Notes: generated by a model not told the origin, from the letters alone. DNA of 64,000 bases from VGJW01 sp035286125 (GCA_035286125.1 JAYKIS010000013.1:1-64000); one strand, 5' to 3'. Shown: positions 1 through 8,721, counted from the stretch's first letter. Translations and numbers: made by a program.

Positions 1-2
1 AG

Positions 3-719
3 GCCCTTCGCTGTCAGGCCGTGGCGGCGCGGACCTATGCCTGCGCCAATCTCGGGCGGCGCGCGGCCATGGGGTTCGACCTGATGGATACCGTTTCGGA
101 CCAGGTCTATGGTGGTTTCGGCGCCGCCCATCCCCTGACGGATGAGGCCATCCGGGCGACGGAGGGCGTCGTCATGACCTGGCAGGACAAGCCCATCGAG
201 GCGTATTTCCACAGCTCCTCGGGCGGCGAGACGGATGACGGGCTTGCCGTATGGGGTGTGGACCTACCCTACCTGCGCGGAACGGTGGACACGGATACCT
301 CACCCAATGCCGCGTGGCAGGTCGAGCTCACGCCCGAGGCCCTGCGCCGCGGCTTGCAGGTGCTCGGGCTGTCTTGCGGCGTCCCCGAACGCTTTGAGGT
401 GGCGACCCGAACCCCGCATGGTCGGGCCCGCTGGCTCACGGTGACGGGTAACGAAGGCGCGGTCCGGGTTGATGCCAACAAGCTCAGGCTGGCTCTGGGG
501 TGGCGCAGTACGCGCTATACCGTCACCAGCCTGGCCGCCGGCTGGCGTCTGGATGGCGGCGGCTGGGGCCATGGCCTTGGCATGAGCCAGTGGGGGGCCA
601 AGGCCTTCGCCGAGGCGGGCATGACGGCGCCGGCCATCCTCGAGCGCTACTACCCGGGGGCTCGCTGGACCGCACCGCCTGCGTCCGTGACCGGCCTCAT
701 GCCGCTGGCGGGGCGCTGA
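3..719 (+). CDS. SpoIID/LytB domain protein (5'-truncated by window edge)
   Basis: Carboxyl part of a SpoIID/LytB-family protein. The reading frame is open to the first base of the window, so the true start lies upstream. The first visible residues, ALRCQAVAARTYA, match the family's conserved block. Further matches are the H-S-S-S-G-G-E-T stretch (about residues 64-71) and the GHGLGMSQWGAKA motif followed by an ILERYYPGA-type ending. SpoIID of sporulating bacteria is a lytic transglycosylase acting on denuded peptidoglycan. Homologues are widespread in non-sporulating bacteria, so a cell-wall role is likely here but sporulation should not be inferred. The 3' end overlaps the convergent amidohydrolase gene by about 23 bases. 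Confidence 0.85.
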   Translation, partial: ALRCQAVAARTYACANLGRRAAMGFDLMDTVSDQVYGGFGAAHPLTDEAIRATEGVVMTWQDKPIEAYFHSSSGGETDDGLAVWGVDLPYLRGTVDTDTSPNAAWQVELTPEALRRGLQVLGLSCGVPERFEVATRTPHGRARWLTVTGNEGAVRVDANKLRLALGWRSTRYTVTSLAAGWRLDGGGWGHGLGMSQWGAKAFAEAGMTAPAILERYYPGARWTAPPASVTGLMPLAGR

Positions 720-1653
720 CGCGTTTCAGGCCCAGCAGCCGCATGGCGTTGCCACCGAGCACCGCATCACGTTCCGGCCCCGGGGGCAGCGCCCTGCGGA
801 CGTGGGCGAGGGCATAGCGCGCCTTGAGCAGGGGCCAGTCCGATCCGAACAGTACCCGGTCCGCACCCAATCGTCGTACGGCAGCACGTATCGTGGCCGG
901 ATCCTGCCAGCTGGTCTCGACGAGGACCCAGGGACGGTGGGCGGCAAGGTCGAGGATACGGGCAGACTGGTCCCAGCCGATGTGGGCGAGGACCACCGGT
1001 TGTCGACTCCAGGCGTCCAGGAGCGGCACCAGCAGGCGTGCATCCTCCCAGCCGCAAGTCCGGAACGGAAAGGTGCCCGTATGGAAGGTGACGGCCAGCC
1101 TGTGTCTCTCTGCCAGGCCCATCAGGCGATCGAGGCGTGGGTCACCGGGGTGGATCAGCTGCAGTTGGGGATGGATCTTCAGGCCATGGACGGGATGGCG
1201 TTCCAGCAGCGCGGCGAGGCGGGCCTCCGGATCGGGGTGGTAGGGGTCGATGCCGACCGACAGGCTGAAGCGCCCGGGAAACCCCGAGATAGCCTCGATC
1301 ACGGGCTCGCTCGGAAAATACGGCTCAAGGGTGTGGATCCAGGTGTGGGCGATGCCGCTTCGGTCCATGTCCGCCACGAGATCCCGCACGTCGAGGCGAC
1401 TGAAGATGGCTTGCACCTGCGGCCAGCCCAGGTCGCTCATGGCCCGTGAAAGGGCCTGGGGCCAGCCGTGGCGCCCGAAGGCCGCCAGACGGTCGAGCAG
1501 CGGGTGGGCGATGGGCTCGGTCCAGGTCAGCAGGCTGGTCAGCAGTGCCTCGCCGGGATGGCGGGCGAAACGCTCGAGCAGCAGGCGGGGACCGCCTCGG
1601 CTGCCGAGGTGGGCGTGGGCATCCACCACGACTTCCGCTTCGGGCATGGCCAT
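697..1653 (-). CDS. Amidohydrolase family 2 (TIM-barrel metal-dependent hydrolase)
   Basis: Metal-dependent hydrolase of the amidohydrolase-2 type. Visible landmarks in order are the N-terminal DAHAHLG (HxH metal motif), GLKIHPQLQLIHP and VTFHTGTFP in the middle, HIGWDQ, and GSDWPLL near the C-terminus, which supplies the conserved Asp. Substrate is unknown; the family includes decarboxylases and hydrolases of small molecules. The frame could begin at a GTG at 1677, but that codon lies inside a perfect inverted repeat that looks like the khpA terminator. I therefore chose ATG 1653, with ATG 1647 also possible. It follows khpA on the same strand but probably forms its own unit because of the hairpin. 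Confidence 0.75.
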   Translation of the reverse strand: MAMPEAEVVVDAHAHLGSRGGPRLLLERFARHPGEALLTSLLTWTEPIAHPLLDRLAAFGRHGWPQALSRAMSDLGWPQVQAIFSRLDVRDLVADMDRSGIAHTWIHTLEPYFPSEPVIEAISGFPGRFSLSVGIDPYHPDPEARLAALLERHPVHGLKIHPQLQLIHPGDPRLDRLMGLAERHRLAVTFHTGTFPFRTCGWEDARLLVPLLDAWSRQPVVLAHIGWDQSARILDLAAHRPWVLVETSWQDPATIRAAVRRLGADRVLFGSDWPLLKARYALAHVRRALPPGPERDAVLGGNAMRLLGLKRVSAPPAA

Positions 1654-1666
1654 CCCAGAAAGCCGC

Positions 1667-1697
1667 AGCCCCCGCACCCTGTCTTGGTGCGGGGGCT
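1667..1697 (-). terminator. Hairpin after khpA, probable terminator
   Basis: Perfect 12-bp inverted repeat, stem 1667-1678 pairing with 1686-1697 around a 7-base loop, 17 bases after the khpA stop codon. On the minus strand the stem is followed by GCGGCTTTCT, a weak T-rich tail. It would end the ffh-rpsP-khpA transcript or attenuate read-through into the amidohydrolase gene. The stem is seen directly; the function is inferred. Confidence 0.6.
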
Positions 1698-1714
1698 ACG
1701 AAAGACCTCGGCCG

Positions 1715-1963
1715 TCAGGCGACGGCTTCCTCCAGTTCGATGGAGACCTGCTGGCCACCGCGTTGTGCAGCCGCCTTGACGATCTGCCGAAGGGCAGCAA
1801 TGGTCCTGCCCGAGCGGCCGATGACCCGCCCGACATCGCCGGGAGCGACCGTGACCAGCAGTTGCAGCACGTTCCGCTCATGTCCGAGCGTGATCCGGAC
1901 TTCGTCCGGGTGATCAACCAACGGCGTCAGCAGGTGAAGCAGCAAGGCCTCGTAAGGATCCAC
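1715..1963 (-). CDS. khpA: KhpA-like KH-domain RNA-binding protein
   Basis: Small single-KH-domain RNA-binding protein of 82 residues, the usual size for KhpA (YlqC). The GxxG loop is visible as VGRVIGRSGRTI, followed by a helix and a final strand QVSIELEEAV. KhpA pairs with KhpB in several bacteria and affects RNA metabolism and cell division. Start chosen at GTG 1963, preceded by GAAGG at about 8-9 bases. An upstream in-frame extension to 2038 would overlap rpsP and has no family match. It sits 10 bases after rpsP, the conserved position in many genomes. Confidence 0.88.
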   Translation of the reverse strand: MDPYEALLLHLLTPLVDHPDEVRITLGHERNVLQLLVTVAPGDVGRVIGRSGRTIAALRQIVKAAAQRGGQQVSIELEEAVA

Positions 1964-1973
1964 GCGCGAACCT

Positions 1974-2261
1974 TCAGACGGCCTTGGCAGCCTTGGCGTC
2001 AGCCTTGGCCTTCTCGAAGGCCGCCAGCGTACCAGCACGACCGAGCAGGGTCTTGACCGTCTCCGAGGGCTGGGCGCCGTTCAGCAGCCACTGCACGGCT
2101 TCTTCTTCCTTGACGCGCAGTTCGACGGGCTCACGCTGGGGATCGTAATAGCCGACCTCGGCCAGGACGCGACCATCGCGGCGGGTCCGCGAGTCGACGA
2201 CGACCATGCGGTACTTGGCGTGCTTGGTGGCGCCCAAGCGCTTGAGACGAATCTTGACCAT
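1974..2261 (-). CDS. rpsP: 30S ribosomal protein S16
   Basis: Ribosomal protein bS16 of 95 residues, a component of the small subunit. The N-terminus MVKIRLKRLGATKHAKYRM is typical of the family, followed by RDGRVLAEVGYYDP and the LLNGAQPSETVKTLL block. The C-terminal tail is Ala/Lys-rich. Start at ATG 2261 is fixed by GGAGGA seven bases upstream. It lies 34 bases after ffh and is followed by khpA, forming the common ffh-rpsP-khpA arrangement, but ylqD, rimM and trmD that often follow are found more than 40 kb away in this window. Confidence 0.96.
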   Translation of the reverse strand: MVKIRLKRLGATKHAKYRMVVVDSRTRRDGRVLAEVGYYDPQREPVELRVKEEEAVQWLLNGAQPSETVKTLLGRAGTLAAFEKAKADAKAAKAV

Positions 2262-2295
2262 GCGATCCTCCGGGACGAAAGCCGAAAGGGGAAAC

Positions 2296-3681
2296 TCAAC
2301 GAGGGGGAAAAGGAAAACCAGGGAGGCCGGGGAACTTGCCAGGTGGGCCGAATGGCAGCCGCCGCTTGCCACCCATCCGCTTCTGCATGCCCGAAAACTG
2401 CTTCATCATCTGCCGCATCTGGGCAAATTCCTTGAGGAGGCGGTTGACTTCCTGGACGGACGTGCCCGAGCCGCGCGCGATGCGAATCTTGCGCGACCCT
2501 TGGATTATATCAGGATTTCGCCGCTCGGAGGGAGTCATCGAACCGAGGATGACCTCGATGCGGCGTAATTGCTTCTCTCCCTGCGCCAGTCCGTCGCTGC
2601 CGAGCGCCTGGCTCAGGCCGGGAATGGGCAGCATCTTCAGGATGCTCTCGAGAGAGCCGATGTTGCGCAGCTGGCGCAGCTGAGTGGCAAAATCCTCGAG
2701 GTCGAACTCGGCCTTGCGGAACTTCTTCTCGAGGGCCTTCGCCTCTTCTTCGGTGACGTTCTCCTGGACCTTCTCGATGAGCGTCAGGACGTCACCCATG
2801 CCGAGGATGCGCGTCGCGACCCGGTCAGGGTGGAAGGGCTCGAGGGCGTCGACTTTTTCGCCCGTGCCCGCGAACTTGACGGGGCAACCCGTGATGACCT
2901 TGGCCGACAGGGCCGCCCCGCCCCGGGTATCGCCGTCGAGCTTGGTCAGGACCAGGCCCGTCAGCCCCATCGCCGCGTGGAAGGCCTCGGCCGTGCGCAC
3001 GGCGTCCTGGCCCATCATCGCGTCCACGACGAGCAGGGTTTCCTCGGGTTGCAAGGCGTCGCGGAAGGCCTGGGCCTCCGCCATCATCGCCTCGTCGATG
3101 GCGAGACGGCCCGCGGTGTCGACGATCAGGAGGTCGTGGCCGTCGGCGCGCGCCTGCTCGCGGGCCTTGAGGGCGATGGGAACCGGATTGGTGGCTTCGG
3201 GGTCCAGGACGACGGGCACGCCGATCTGCTTGCCCAGGACCTCGAGCTGCCGGGCTGCCGCCGGCCGGTAGGTGTCGCAGGCGGCCAGCAGGGGCCTGCG
3301 ACCCAGGCGCTTCAGGTGCAAGGCGAGCTTGGCCGAGGTGGTGGTCTTGCCCGAGCCCTGGAGGCCGACCATCAGGATGACGGTGGGCTTGCCGCCCATC
3401 GCGAGCGGGGCCCGCTCGCCCCCGAGCAGCCTCAGCAACTCGTCGTGGACGGCCTTGATGAAGTGCTGCGAGGGATTGAGGCCCGGCGCAACCTCCTGGC
3501 CGACGACCTGGTCCCTGACCCGCTGCACCAGTTCCTTGACCACGGGCAAGGCCACGTCAGCCTCCAGCAAGGCCCGGCGTACTTCGCGCAAGGCCTCGGA
3601 GACGTGTTCCTCCGTCAGGGTGCCCTTCCGGCCAAGGGACCGGAACAGGCCCTGCAATTTCTCGCTCAGGGCATCAAACAT
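2296..3681 (-). CDS. ffh: Signal recognition particle protein Ffh (SRP54)
   Basis: GTPase of the signal recognition particle, 461 residues, which with 4.5S RNA and FtsY targets ribosomes making membrane proteins. Domains seen: N-domain helices (residues 1-90), the G domain with P-loop GLQGSGKTTTSAKLA at about 106-120, DTYRPAAA, DTAGRLAID and TKLDGDTRGGAALS, and then the Met-rich M domain ending in a Gly/Pro-rich tail. Start is ATG 3681 (MFDALSEKLQGLF). A longer in-frame extension has no family support. First gene of the ffh-rpsP-khpA operon, 56 bases after the phospholipase-C-like gene on the same strand. Confidence 0.96.
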   Translation of the reverse strand: MFDALSEKLQGLFRSLGRKGTLTEEHVSEALREVRRALLEADVALPVVKELVQRVRDQVVGQEVAPGLNPSQHFIKAVHDELLRLLGGERAPLAMGGKPTVILMVGLQGSGKTTTSAKLALHLKRLGRRPLLAACDTYRPAAARQLEVLGKQIGVPVVLDPEATNPVPIALKAREQARADGHDLLIVDTAGRLAIDEAMMAEAQAFRDALQPEETLLVVDAMMGQDAVRTAEAFHAAMGLTGLVLTKLDGDTRGGAALSAKVITGCPVKFAGTGEKVDALEPFHPDRVATRILGMGDVLTLIEKVQENVTEEEAKALEKKFRKAEFDLEDFATQLRQLRNIGSLESILKMLPIPGLSQALGSDGLAQGEKQLRRIEVILGSMTPSERRNPDIIQGSRKIRIARGSGTSVQEVNRLLKEFAQMRQMMKQFSGMQKRMGGKRRLPFGPPGKFPGLPGFPFPPR

Positions 3682-3737
3682 CGCAAAGCACTCATGGTCC
3701 GGGCGCCGGACAGGGGCGTCAAGGGGGACTTGGCCGT

Positions 3738-4712
3738 TCAGTCCTCGTCCGCGGTCGGACGACTCTCCCGTTCCGTCAGCACCAGGATGGCCCGCAGGGT
3801 CGAGGCCGTGACCTCGAGGCTGCGGGCGCTGTGCTCGAGGAGGTCCTCCCAGCCTTCCGTCCGGGGGCCCGGACGCAGGTCGCGGGCGTTGCCCCGCACG
3901 ATGGCCTTGCGGTCGCGAAGGCGCCTGGGCGCCCAGTCCAGCACCTGGCCCCACAGTTCCTCGCCCCGGCCCGAGGCATACAGCGCAAGGGCACGCGTCG
4001 CTGTGTCGACATCCTCGAACTTGAGGCGGGGCGCCGTGCGGACTGCCTTCAGGAGGGGGCCGCGATCCACCTTGAGCTCGGCTTGCATCTCGAGTCGCAC
4101 GGCGCGCTCGTACGCCGAGATCAGGTTGTCCTGGAGGGTGGCATACCGATGGCTGCGGAACTTGACCTCAGGCAGGAGCCGCAGGGGCATCGGGACGGTC
4201 CGAAGGGGTTCTCCCATCTCGGAGACATAGGCCAGGCTGCGGGCGAGATGGCGGAAGCCCCAATAGAGCTCTCCGCGGGCAAAGGCCGCGAGGGACTCCT
4301 TGCGGTGACGCGCCGCCTCGGCGGGAGCCCGGCCGAGCCGTATGACGCCCCCGGCCAGGTGCCGGTAGCCGTGCTGCCATCCGTCGGGCCCCCCGAACCA
4401 CGCATCGAGGGGGCCGCCGGCGGGCGGTTCGTCGCCGGGCCATTGCGGCTCCTCGATGTAGGTGGCAAGGATCTCGCGCGCAGACGTCACGTCGCCGGGC
4501 AACCTGTCGATGAACAGGCGAGGCGGTTCCGGGTCGTCCATGGGGCGGGACGGGACCTGAATCCGGCTGTGTCGATCGAGCCACCGCACGTCCCGCAGGA
4601 CGCCGCGCAGGATCAGGTCATCCCTCTCCCACGCACGGGCCGGGGGGGCACCCGCGAGCATCAGGACGGCCACCATCGGTGACAGCAGGGCAAGACGGAC
4701 CGGCAGGCGCAT
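3738..4712 (-). CDS. Exported protein resembling zinc-dependent phospholipase C, metal site apparently degraded
   Basis: Secreted protein of 324 residues. A signal peptide (MRLPVRLALL... ending APPARA) would be cut to expose Trp28 as the new N-terminus. In Bacillus-type zinc-dependent phospholipase C the mature N-terminal Trp is a metal ligand. The central part (WGFRHLARSLAYVSEMGEPL) lines up by eye with the family's helix SLHYLGDVNQPMH, but the His, Asp and His metal ligands appear as Ala, Glu/Met and Arg. Later, KFRSHRYATLQDNLISAYE resembles the next family block with one His kept. It could be a non-catalytic relative or an unrelated helical protein. Start ATG 4712 is chosen for the signal peptide. 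Confidence 0.5.
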   Translation of the reverse strand: MRLPVRLALLSPMVAVLMLAGAPPARAWERDDLILRGVLRDVRWLDRHSRIQVPSRPMDDPEPPRLFIDRLPGDVTSAREILATYIEEPQWPGDEPPAGGPLDAWFGGPDGWQHGYRHLAGGVIRLGRAPAEAARHRKESLAAFARGELYWGFRHLARSLAYVSEMGEPLRTVPMPLRLLPEVKFRSHRYATLQDNLISAYERAVRLEMQAELKVDRGPLLKAVRTAPRLKFEDVDTATRALALYASGRGEELWGQVLDWAPRRLRDRKAIVRGNARDLRPGPRTEGWEDLLEHSARSLEVTASTLRAILVLTERESRPTADED

Positions 4713-4731
4713 CAGAGGGGCAGGATAGCAT

Positions 4732-5526
4732 GTGCGGGGTACAAAGCCCCTCGTGACGCGTGCTTGGCGGTTCCTGTTCGTCCTGGTGCCCTTGCTGGGG
4801 ATGCCGGTGCTTGGCGGCTGCCCGCGCCTCACCGCGGGTCTGGGGGCTGCGGCCACGCCGACACCCGCGATCCGGGACAAGGTCGCCCAGCCGCCCAACC
4901 GTGTGCCTGTCGACTCCAGGATCGCGGGTGTCAACGGCACCTTCGGCATCCAGGGTCAGGTTCGCCGCGATGACCGGACCCTCCATCGCGACATCCGCGT
5001 CAGCCTGTTGCAGGGGATCGGCCGCTACACCACGCCCACCGATGATCTCGGCGGCTATCGCTTCGATGGCCTCAAGCTGGGCAGCTACCGCCTGCTCTTC
5101 GAGGCCGACGGCTACGAGTCCCGGGAGATCCCCGTGCTGCTCAGCGAGGGCTCGGTCTCGCCCCCCGACCAGGTGCTGACCTCTCCCTTCGAGGCCGTCA
5201 TCCTGCGCCCGGCGCTTGCTACCGTTTCGCTGCCACCCCCGGACAACTTGCAACCCATCGAACCGACGACCGTGCGCTATACCGTCACGGTACGCAAGCG
5301 CAACAAGGACACGGCGACGGCATCCGTCTCCGACTTCATCTGGACGCCCGCTTATGTGCAGGCAGGCGTCTTCAGGGCGGATGTCGACGCCGCGACGGGG
5401 CCCGTGACCGTCGTGGCGACGATGATCCGGAGGCCCGAGCTCAAGGGTGTCGCGGACCTGAGTATCATCGACCACCCGGGCGAGACCGAACTGCAGATTC
5501 TCGCGCTGCCCGGGGGCCGTCGGTGA
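4732..5526 (+). CDS. Lipoprotein with carboxypeptidase-regulatory-like domain
   Basis: Predicted lipoprotein of 264 residues. A hydrophobic signal (RFLFVLVPLLGMPVLGGC) ends in a good lipobox LGGC. After a Pro/Ala-rich linker there is a beta-sandwich resembling carboxypeptidase regulatory-like or Cna-B repeats: GTFGIQGQVRRDD, RVSLLQGIGRYTTPTDDLGG and YRFDGLKLGSYRLLFEADGY. Such domains are structural or binding modules on the cell surface. The C-terminal 100 residues look like a second beta-rich domain. Start GTG 4732 is supported by AGGA six bases upstream. Its stop overlaps the start of the next lipoprotein gene, so the two are likely translated together. Ligand is unknown. Confidence 0.65.
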   Translation: MRGTKPLVTRAWRFLFVLVPLLGMPVLGGCPRLTAGLGAAATPTPAIRDKVAQPPNRVPVDSRIAGVNGTFGIQGQVRRDDRTLHRDIRVSLLQGIGRYTTPTDDLGGYRFDGLKLGSYRLLFEADGYESREIPVLLSEGSVSPPDQVLTSPFEAVILRPALATVSLPPPDNLQPIEPTTVRYTVTVRKRNKDTATASVSDFIWTPAYVQAGVFRADVDAATGPVTVVATMIRRPELKGVADLSIIDHPGETELQILALPGGRR

Positions 5527-7760
5527 TCGCGCGCCTGATGCAACGCCTCCTGGTGGTGGCTGCCGCCCTGGCCCCCTTGGCTGCTGTTCCCGCGTGCACG
5601 CGTGTACCGGGGCCGGCAACCGAGGCCTTTGTCGCGGCTGCCGGCGCCGACCCTTTGCCGGCCCTGCCCGCGCTTCCCGAGGTCGCCGTGGTCGCGGGAG
5701 AGACGGCTGGCGAGGGCGTGTTCCGTGTCTCGTGGCCGCGTCGCCTGGCCACCATGCCGGCCCAGGTCGACAGGCTCGAGTTGCACTTCCGCGATGCCGC
5801 AGGCAAGATGCCGCGGCCGCCCGTCGTGCTTTTCCGGGGCCAGTCCGACCTTCGCCTCGTGGTGGTCCCTTCGGCACGGGACACCCTGTGCCGGGCCTAT
5901 GGGTACCTCGGCACGCGCCTGATTGCCGCCAGCGAATGGCAGTTGCTGGATTGGCGCAGGAACGCGCGGGTCCGCCAGGTCCTCGAACTGTACAAGGCCA
6001 CGGGGGAGAGCTCGGATTCCGTCGCCTTCCTGATGCCCCGGATCGACAAGGTCAGGCCTTCGCGAGGCTATCCCGGCGAGACCGAGGTGTCGCTCGAAGG
6101 AGTTCACTTCGGCCTGCCCGGGGGCAATGGAGGACTCGAGGTCGTGCCGATCGGCGGGGATGCCACGGTTGCGCTGGGTGTGACGCCGCTCGAGTGGCTC
6201 GATGAGCTTGACGGCACGTCGTCGTTGCGATTCCGCCTGCCCGTCGACTTGCCCCGGGGCCGATTGCGCCTGCGGGTTTCCGCTCGCGGGATGGTGCCCG
6301 AGATTGCGGCCGCATTCCCTGAGCCCGGTGCCCCGGGGAACCCGTGGGCCGGTGCCATCCACGTCCTGGGGCCCCAGCGCGCCTTCTTGCCCTCTGTGGG
6401 TCAGGACGTGCAGGAGGCCAGGCTGGCCCCCGTGGAGGACGGCTGGATGCTGGCCTATGTCGATCGCAACGCCAGCGGCAACGACACCCTCTACGCCGCA
6501 AGGCTGTACCTCGGATCACCCGAGGCGCCGGACGGCCTGATGATGGACGGCCCGGTGCCTCTTTCCACGGGGGGCGCAGCGGGCCGCCTGGACCTTGCGG
6601 GCATGCACGTGGCCGGTGGGACGGCCACCATCCTGCTGCGCAGCACGAGCGGGGTGGCGGAGCCGGGCCTCGATCCTGCCAGTGCCTTGCGTATCGTGCG
6701 GTGCGCCGTGACCTCGGATCTGACATTGCAGGGCGAGACCCTGGTCGGGGCGGCCCGCCTCGCCACGGGCTCGATAGACCCCGTGCTCGTGGGCAGTCCG
6801 GACGGCCTCTTCCTGGTGGCGTGGCTGGATACGCGCGATACGGGCGCCAAGCGCCCTCATCCGCGCATCTACGGCATGCCCTTCGGCAGCTCTGGACAGC
6901 CGCTGGCGACCAAGCCCTTTCCCATCCAGGCCATCAACGGTTCCGAACAGGCGGCCTCCAATTGGCCCACCTTGTCGATGGCCGGGGCCTGGGTGGGCCC
7001 TCACCTGCTCATCGCCTGGTCCCAGCGCACGGACCTGCGGCCGTCGGCCATGGTCCAACTGGTCGAACTGGACCGTAATGGGGCACGCCTGAGACCCTCG
7101 GCCTCGGTGCCGGCCGAGCCCGTCACCTTCCTGCCGCTGGGGCGTGAGGCCCTGTCGACCGAGGATATCTACGGCACGGCGAATGACCAGTTGATTGACA
7201 GCGTGCGCCTGCTGGCTTCGGCAGATGGTCGAAACGTACTTTTGCTCGCGGGGGTGCCGTTGAAGGGTTCCAACAGCCGTGAACTGGCCTTCCGGGAGCT
7301 CAATCCCGACGGGTCGCCTCGAGACCTGCAGCGTCGCCGTCGCCTCTTCACCTCGGATGAGCCGGCGGGCGGGTCCTGCCTGGATGCCGACGTGCGTTTC
7401 CCGTGCGGCCCCGGTCGCCGTGAGGATATGACAGGAACGTGGAACGGACGCGAGTTCATGACGGCCTGGACCTTCGTGCAGGGTACGCTTCGCCAGATCC
7501 GGGGCGCGCGCCTCGACACGACGGGGCGCCGACCCGTCGAGGAGCCGGAGACCCGCTCGGGCGAGGAGCGCCTCGATCCGTTGACCAACGGGACCTTTGC
7601 CGAACTCAACTGGGTCCCCCGGGGGGCGGATCCGCGGCGGGCCAGCCTGGACGTCGAGGACAGGCCCGAAGTGTCATCCGTCGGTGCCGATACCTTGCTG
7701 GTCTGGCGGCACCAGTTCCCGGGTGGTCGTCGCGGTCTGTCGTTCAGGGTCTGGCGGTAG
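5523..7760 (+). CDS. Large lipoprotein with IPT/TIG-like domain and beta-propeller-like repeats
   Basis: Predicted lipoprotein of 745 residues, GTG start overlapping the previous stop by 4 bases. Signal peptide ends in lipobox LAAVPAC. Around residue 174 a run IDKVRPSRGYPGETEVSLEG looks like an IPT/TIG immunoglobulin fold. The rest contains repeated strand motifs of the type (F/L)(L/M)-x-A-W followed by an IxG/ARL and DxxG turn, for example MLAYVDRNASGNDTLYAARL, FLVAWLDTRDTG, LLIAWSQRTDL, FMTAWTFVQGT and TLLVWRHQF. This pattern suggests a beta-propeller. Together with the neighbouring lipoprotein it probably forms a surface complex. Function is unknown. Confidence 0.6.
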   Translation: MIARLMQRLLVVAAALAPLAAVPACTRVPGPATEAFVAAAGADPLPALPALPEVAVVAGETAGEGVFRVSWPRRLATMPAQVDRLELHFRDAAGKMPRPPVVLFRGQSDLRLVVVPSARDTLCRAYGYLGTRLIAASEWQLLDWRRNARVRQVLELYKATGESSDSVAFLMPRIDKVRPSRGYPGETEVSLEGVHFGLPGGNGGLEVVPIGGDATVALGVTPLEWLDELDGTSSLRFRLPVDLPRGRLRLRVSARGMVPEIAAAFPEPGAPGNPWAGAIHVLGPQRAFLPSVGQDVQEARLAPVEDGWMLAYVDRNASGNDTLYAARLYLGSPEAPDGLMMDGPVPLSTGGAAGRLDLAGMHVAGGTATILLRSTSGVAEPGLDPASALRIVRCAVTSDLTLQGETLVGAARLATGSIDPVLVGSPDGLFLVAWLDTRDTGAKRPHPRIYGMPFGSSGQPLATKPFPIQAINGSEQAASNWPTLSMAGAWVGPHLLIAWSQRTDLRPSAMVQLVELDRNGARLRPSASVPAEPVTFLPLGREALSTEDIYGTANDQLIDSVRLLASADGRNVLLLAGVPLKGSNSRELAFRELNPDGSPRDLQRRRRLFTSDEPAGGSCLDADVRFPCGPGRREDMTGTWNGREFMTAWTFVQGTLRQIRGARLDTTGRRPVEEPETRSGEERLDPLTNGTFAELNWVPRGADPRRASLDVEDRPEVSSVGADTLLVWRHQFPGGRRGLSFRVWR

Positions 7761-7770
7761 CTGAGCCACC

Positions 7771-8721
7771 ATGGAAGTCAACGGAACGAAGCAGCGTCGT
7801 CTGCCGCCCTCCCCGCCGCCGTTGCCACCGTTGGCCGAAGAACGCTCGATGCGGCGCCGGGACAGGCGCTCACGCCCGGATGAGGTGGCCCTGCGTCATG
7901 CCTTCGGGGTGACGGAGGCGGCCCTGAGGCAAGGGGCGGCCGAGGGCCTGGATGCCGTCCAGCTGACCCGTTTGGCCCACGAGACGGCCTGGCGCGAGGT
8001 GACGGCCGGTGCCGGTCACGCCTCCCCTGCCGCCCGGGCCGATGCCGCGATGGCCGTCGCCAGCATGGCGATTCTTCGGCCCGCGGATATCGTCAAGCTG
8101 GCCGAGGTCGACGGGGGCAGCACGAGGATGCTCGTCGAGATGGCGCGCCTGGGCAAGATCGAGGACCCTCGCCACCCCCGACTGGCCGTCGACGCCACGC
8201 GCTCGGCGGGCACGCTGGACCCGGCCTATGCCGACGGTTCGCCCCACCAAGCCTACCACATGGGCTTTTTCGTCGCAGCCGGCTACGTTTCGGCGGGACA
8301 CCCCGTGCATACGGCCAAGGCCATGGCGGCTGCCTTCATGCACGAGACCCTGCTTGACGAGGGCGTTCGCCGTCATGTGGCGGCCGGCGCGACCGCAGGC
8401 GCCTCCCGTGAGGATTGGCTCGCATCGGCCTTCGGTCTGCTGGCTGGACAGCGCCTGAAGGTGCTCGGTGACGCGGGCAAGGGCCGCCAGATGGCCACGG
8501 TATTGGCCGGAGCGATGTCCCGTGTGCCGTCGTTGTTGCCGCGCCGCCTTCCCGAGGCCGACCACGAAGAGGCATTGGCCCAGGTCCGTGCGCTGCGTCA
8601 GCAGCGTGATCAATGGTTGCCCTTGCTCGACCATCCTGCCCTCAGGGGACTGATCGGGCCCGAGAGCGCGGCGATGGCGCAGGTGGTGCGCCTGCTGGGA
8701 CTCAGTCCGAAACGACCTTGA
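7771..8721 (+). CDS. Protein of unknown function, Pro-rich N-terminus
   Basis: Unrecognised 316-residue protein, third gene of the rightward lipoprotein set, 10 bases after the large lipoprotein. There is no signal peptide. The N-terminus is basic and Pro-rich (LPPSPPPLPPL), the remainder Ala-rich and helical. The middle contains SPHQAYHMGFFVAAGYVSAG, then AFMHETLLDEGVRRHVAAGA, with several His and acidic residues that could bind a metal, though no known motif is matched. The 3' end overlaps the convergent glycosyltransferase gene by 20 bases. Its position suggests a role linked to the two lipoproteins, on the cytoplasmic side. Confidence 0.6.
   Translation: MEVNGTKQRRLPPSPPPLPPLAEERSMRRRDRRSRPDEVALRHAFGVTEAALRQGAAEGLDAVQLTRLAHETAWREVTAGAGHASPAARADAAMAVASMAILRPADIVKLAEVDGGSTRMLVEMARLGKIEDPRHPRLAVDATRSAGTLDPAYADGSPHQAYHMGFFVAAGYVSAGHPVHTAKAMAAAFMHETLLDEGVRRHVAAGATAGASREDWLASAFGLLAGQRLKVLGDAGKGRQMATVLAGAMSRVPSLLPRRLPEADHEEALAQVRALRQQRDQWLPLLDHPALRGLIGPESAAMAQVVRLLGLSPKRP

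Noticed and set aside
1..719. Evidence for sporulation from the SpoIID-like gene
   Set aside because: The domain is common in non-sporulating bacteria and no other sporulation gene is in the window.
1654..1677. Upstream GTG start for the amidohydrolase at 1677
   Set aside because: The codon lies inside a perfect 12-bp inverted repeat that reads as the khpA terminator, and the extra residues are not family-like.
2569..4230. 553-codon plus-strand frame opposite ffh
   Set aside because: ffh on the minus strand is unambiguous; the frame is a compositional shadow.
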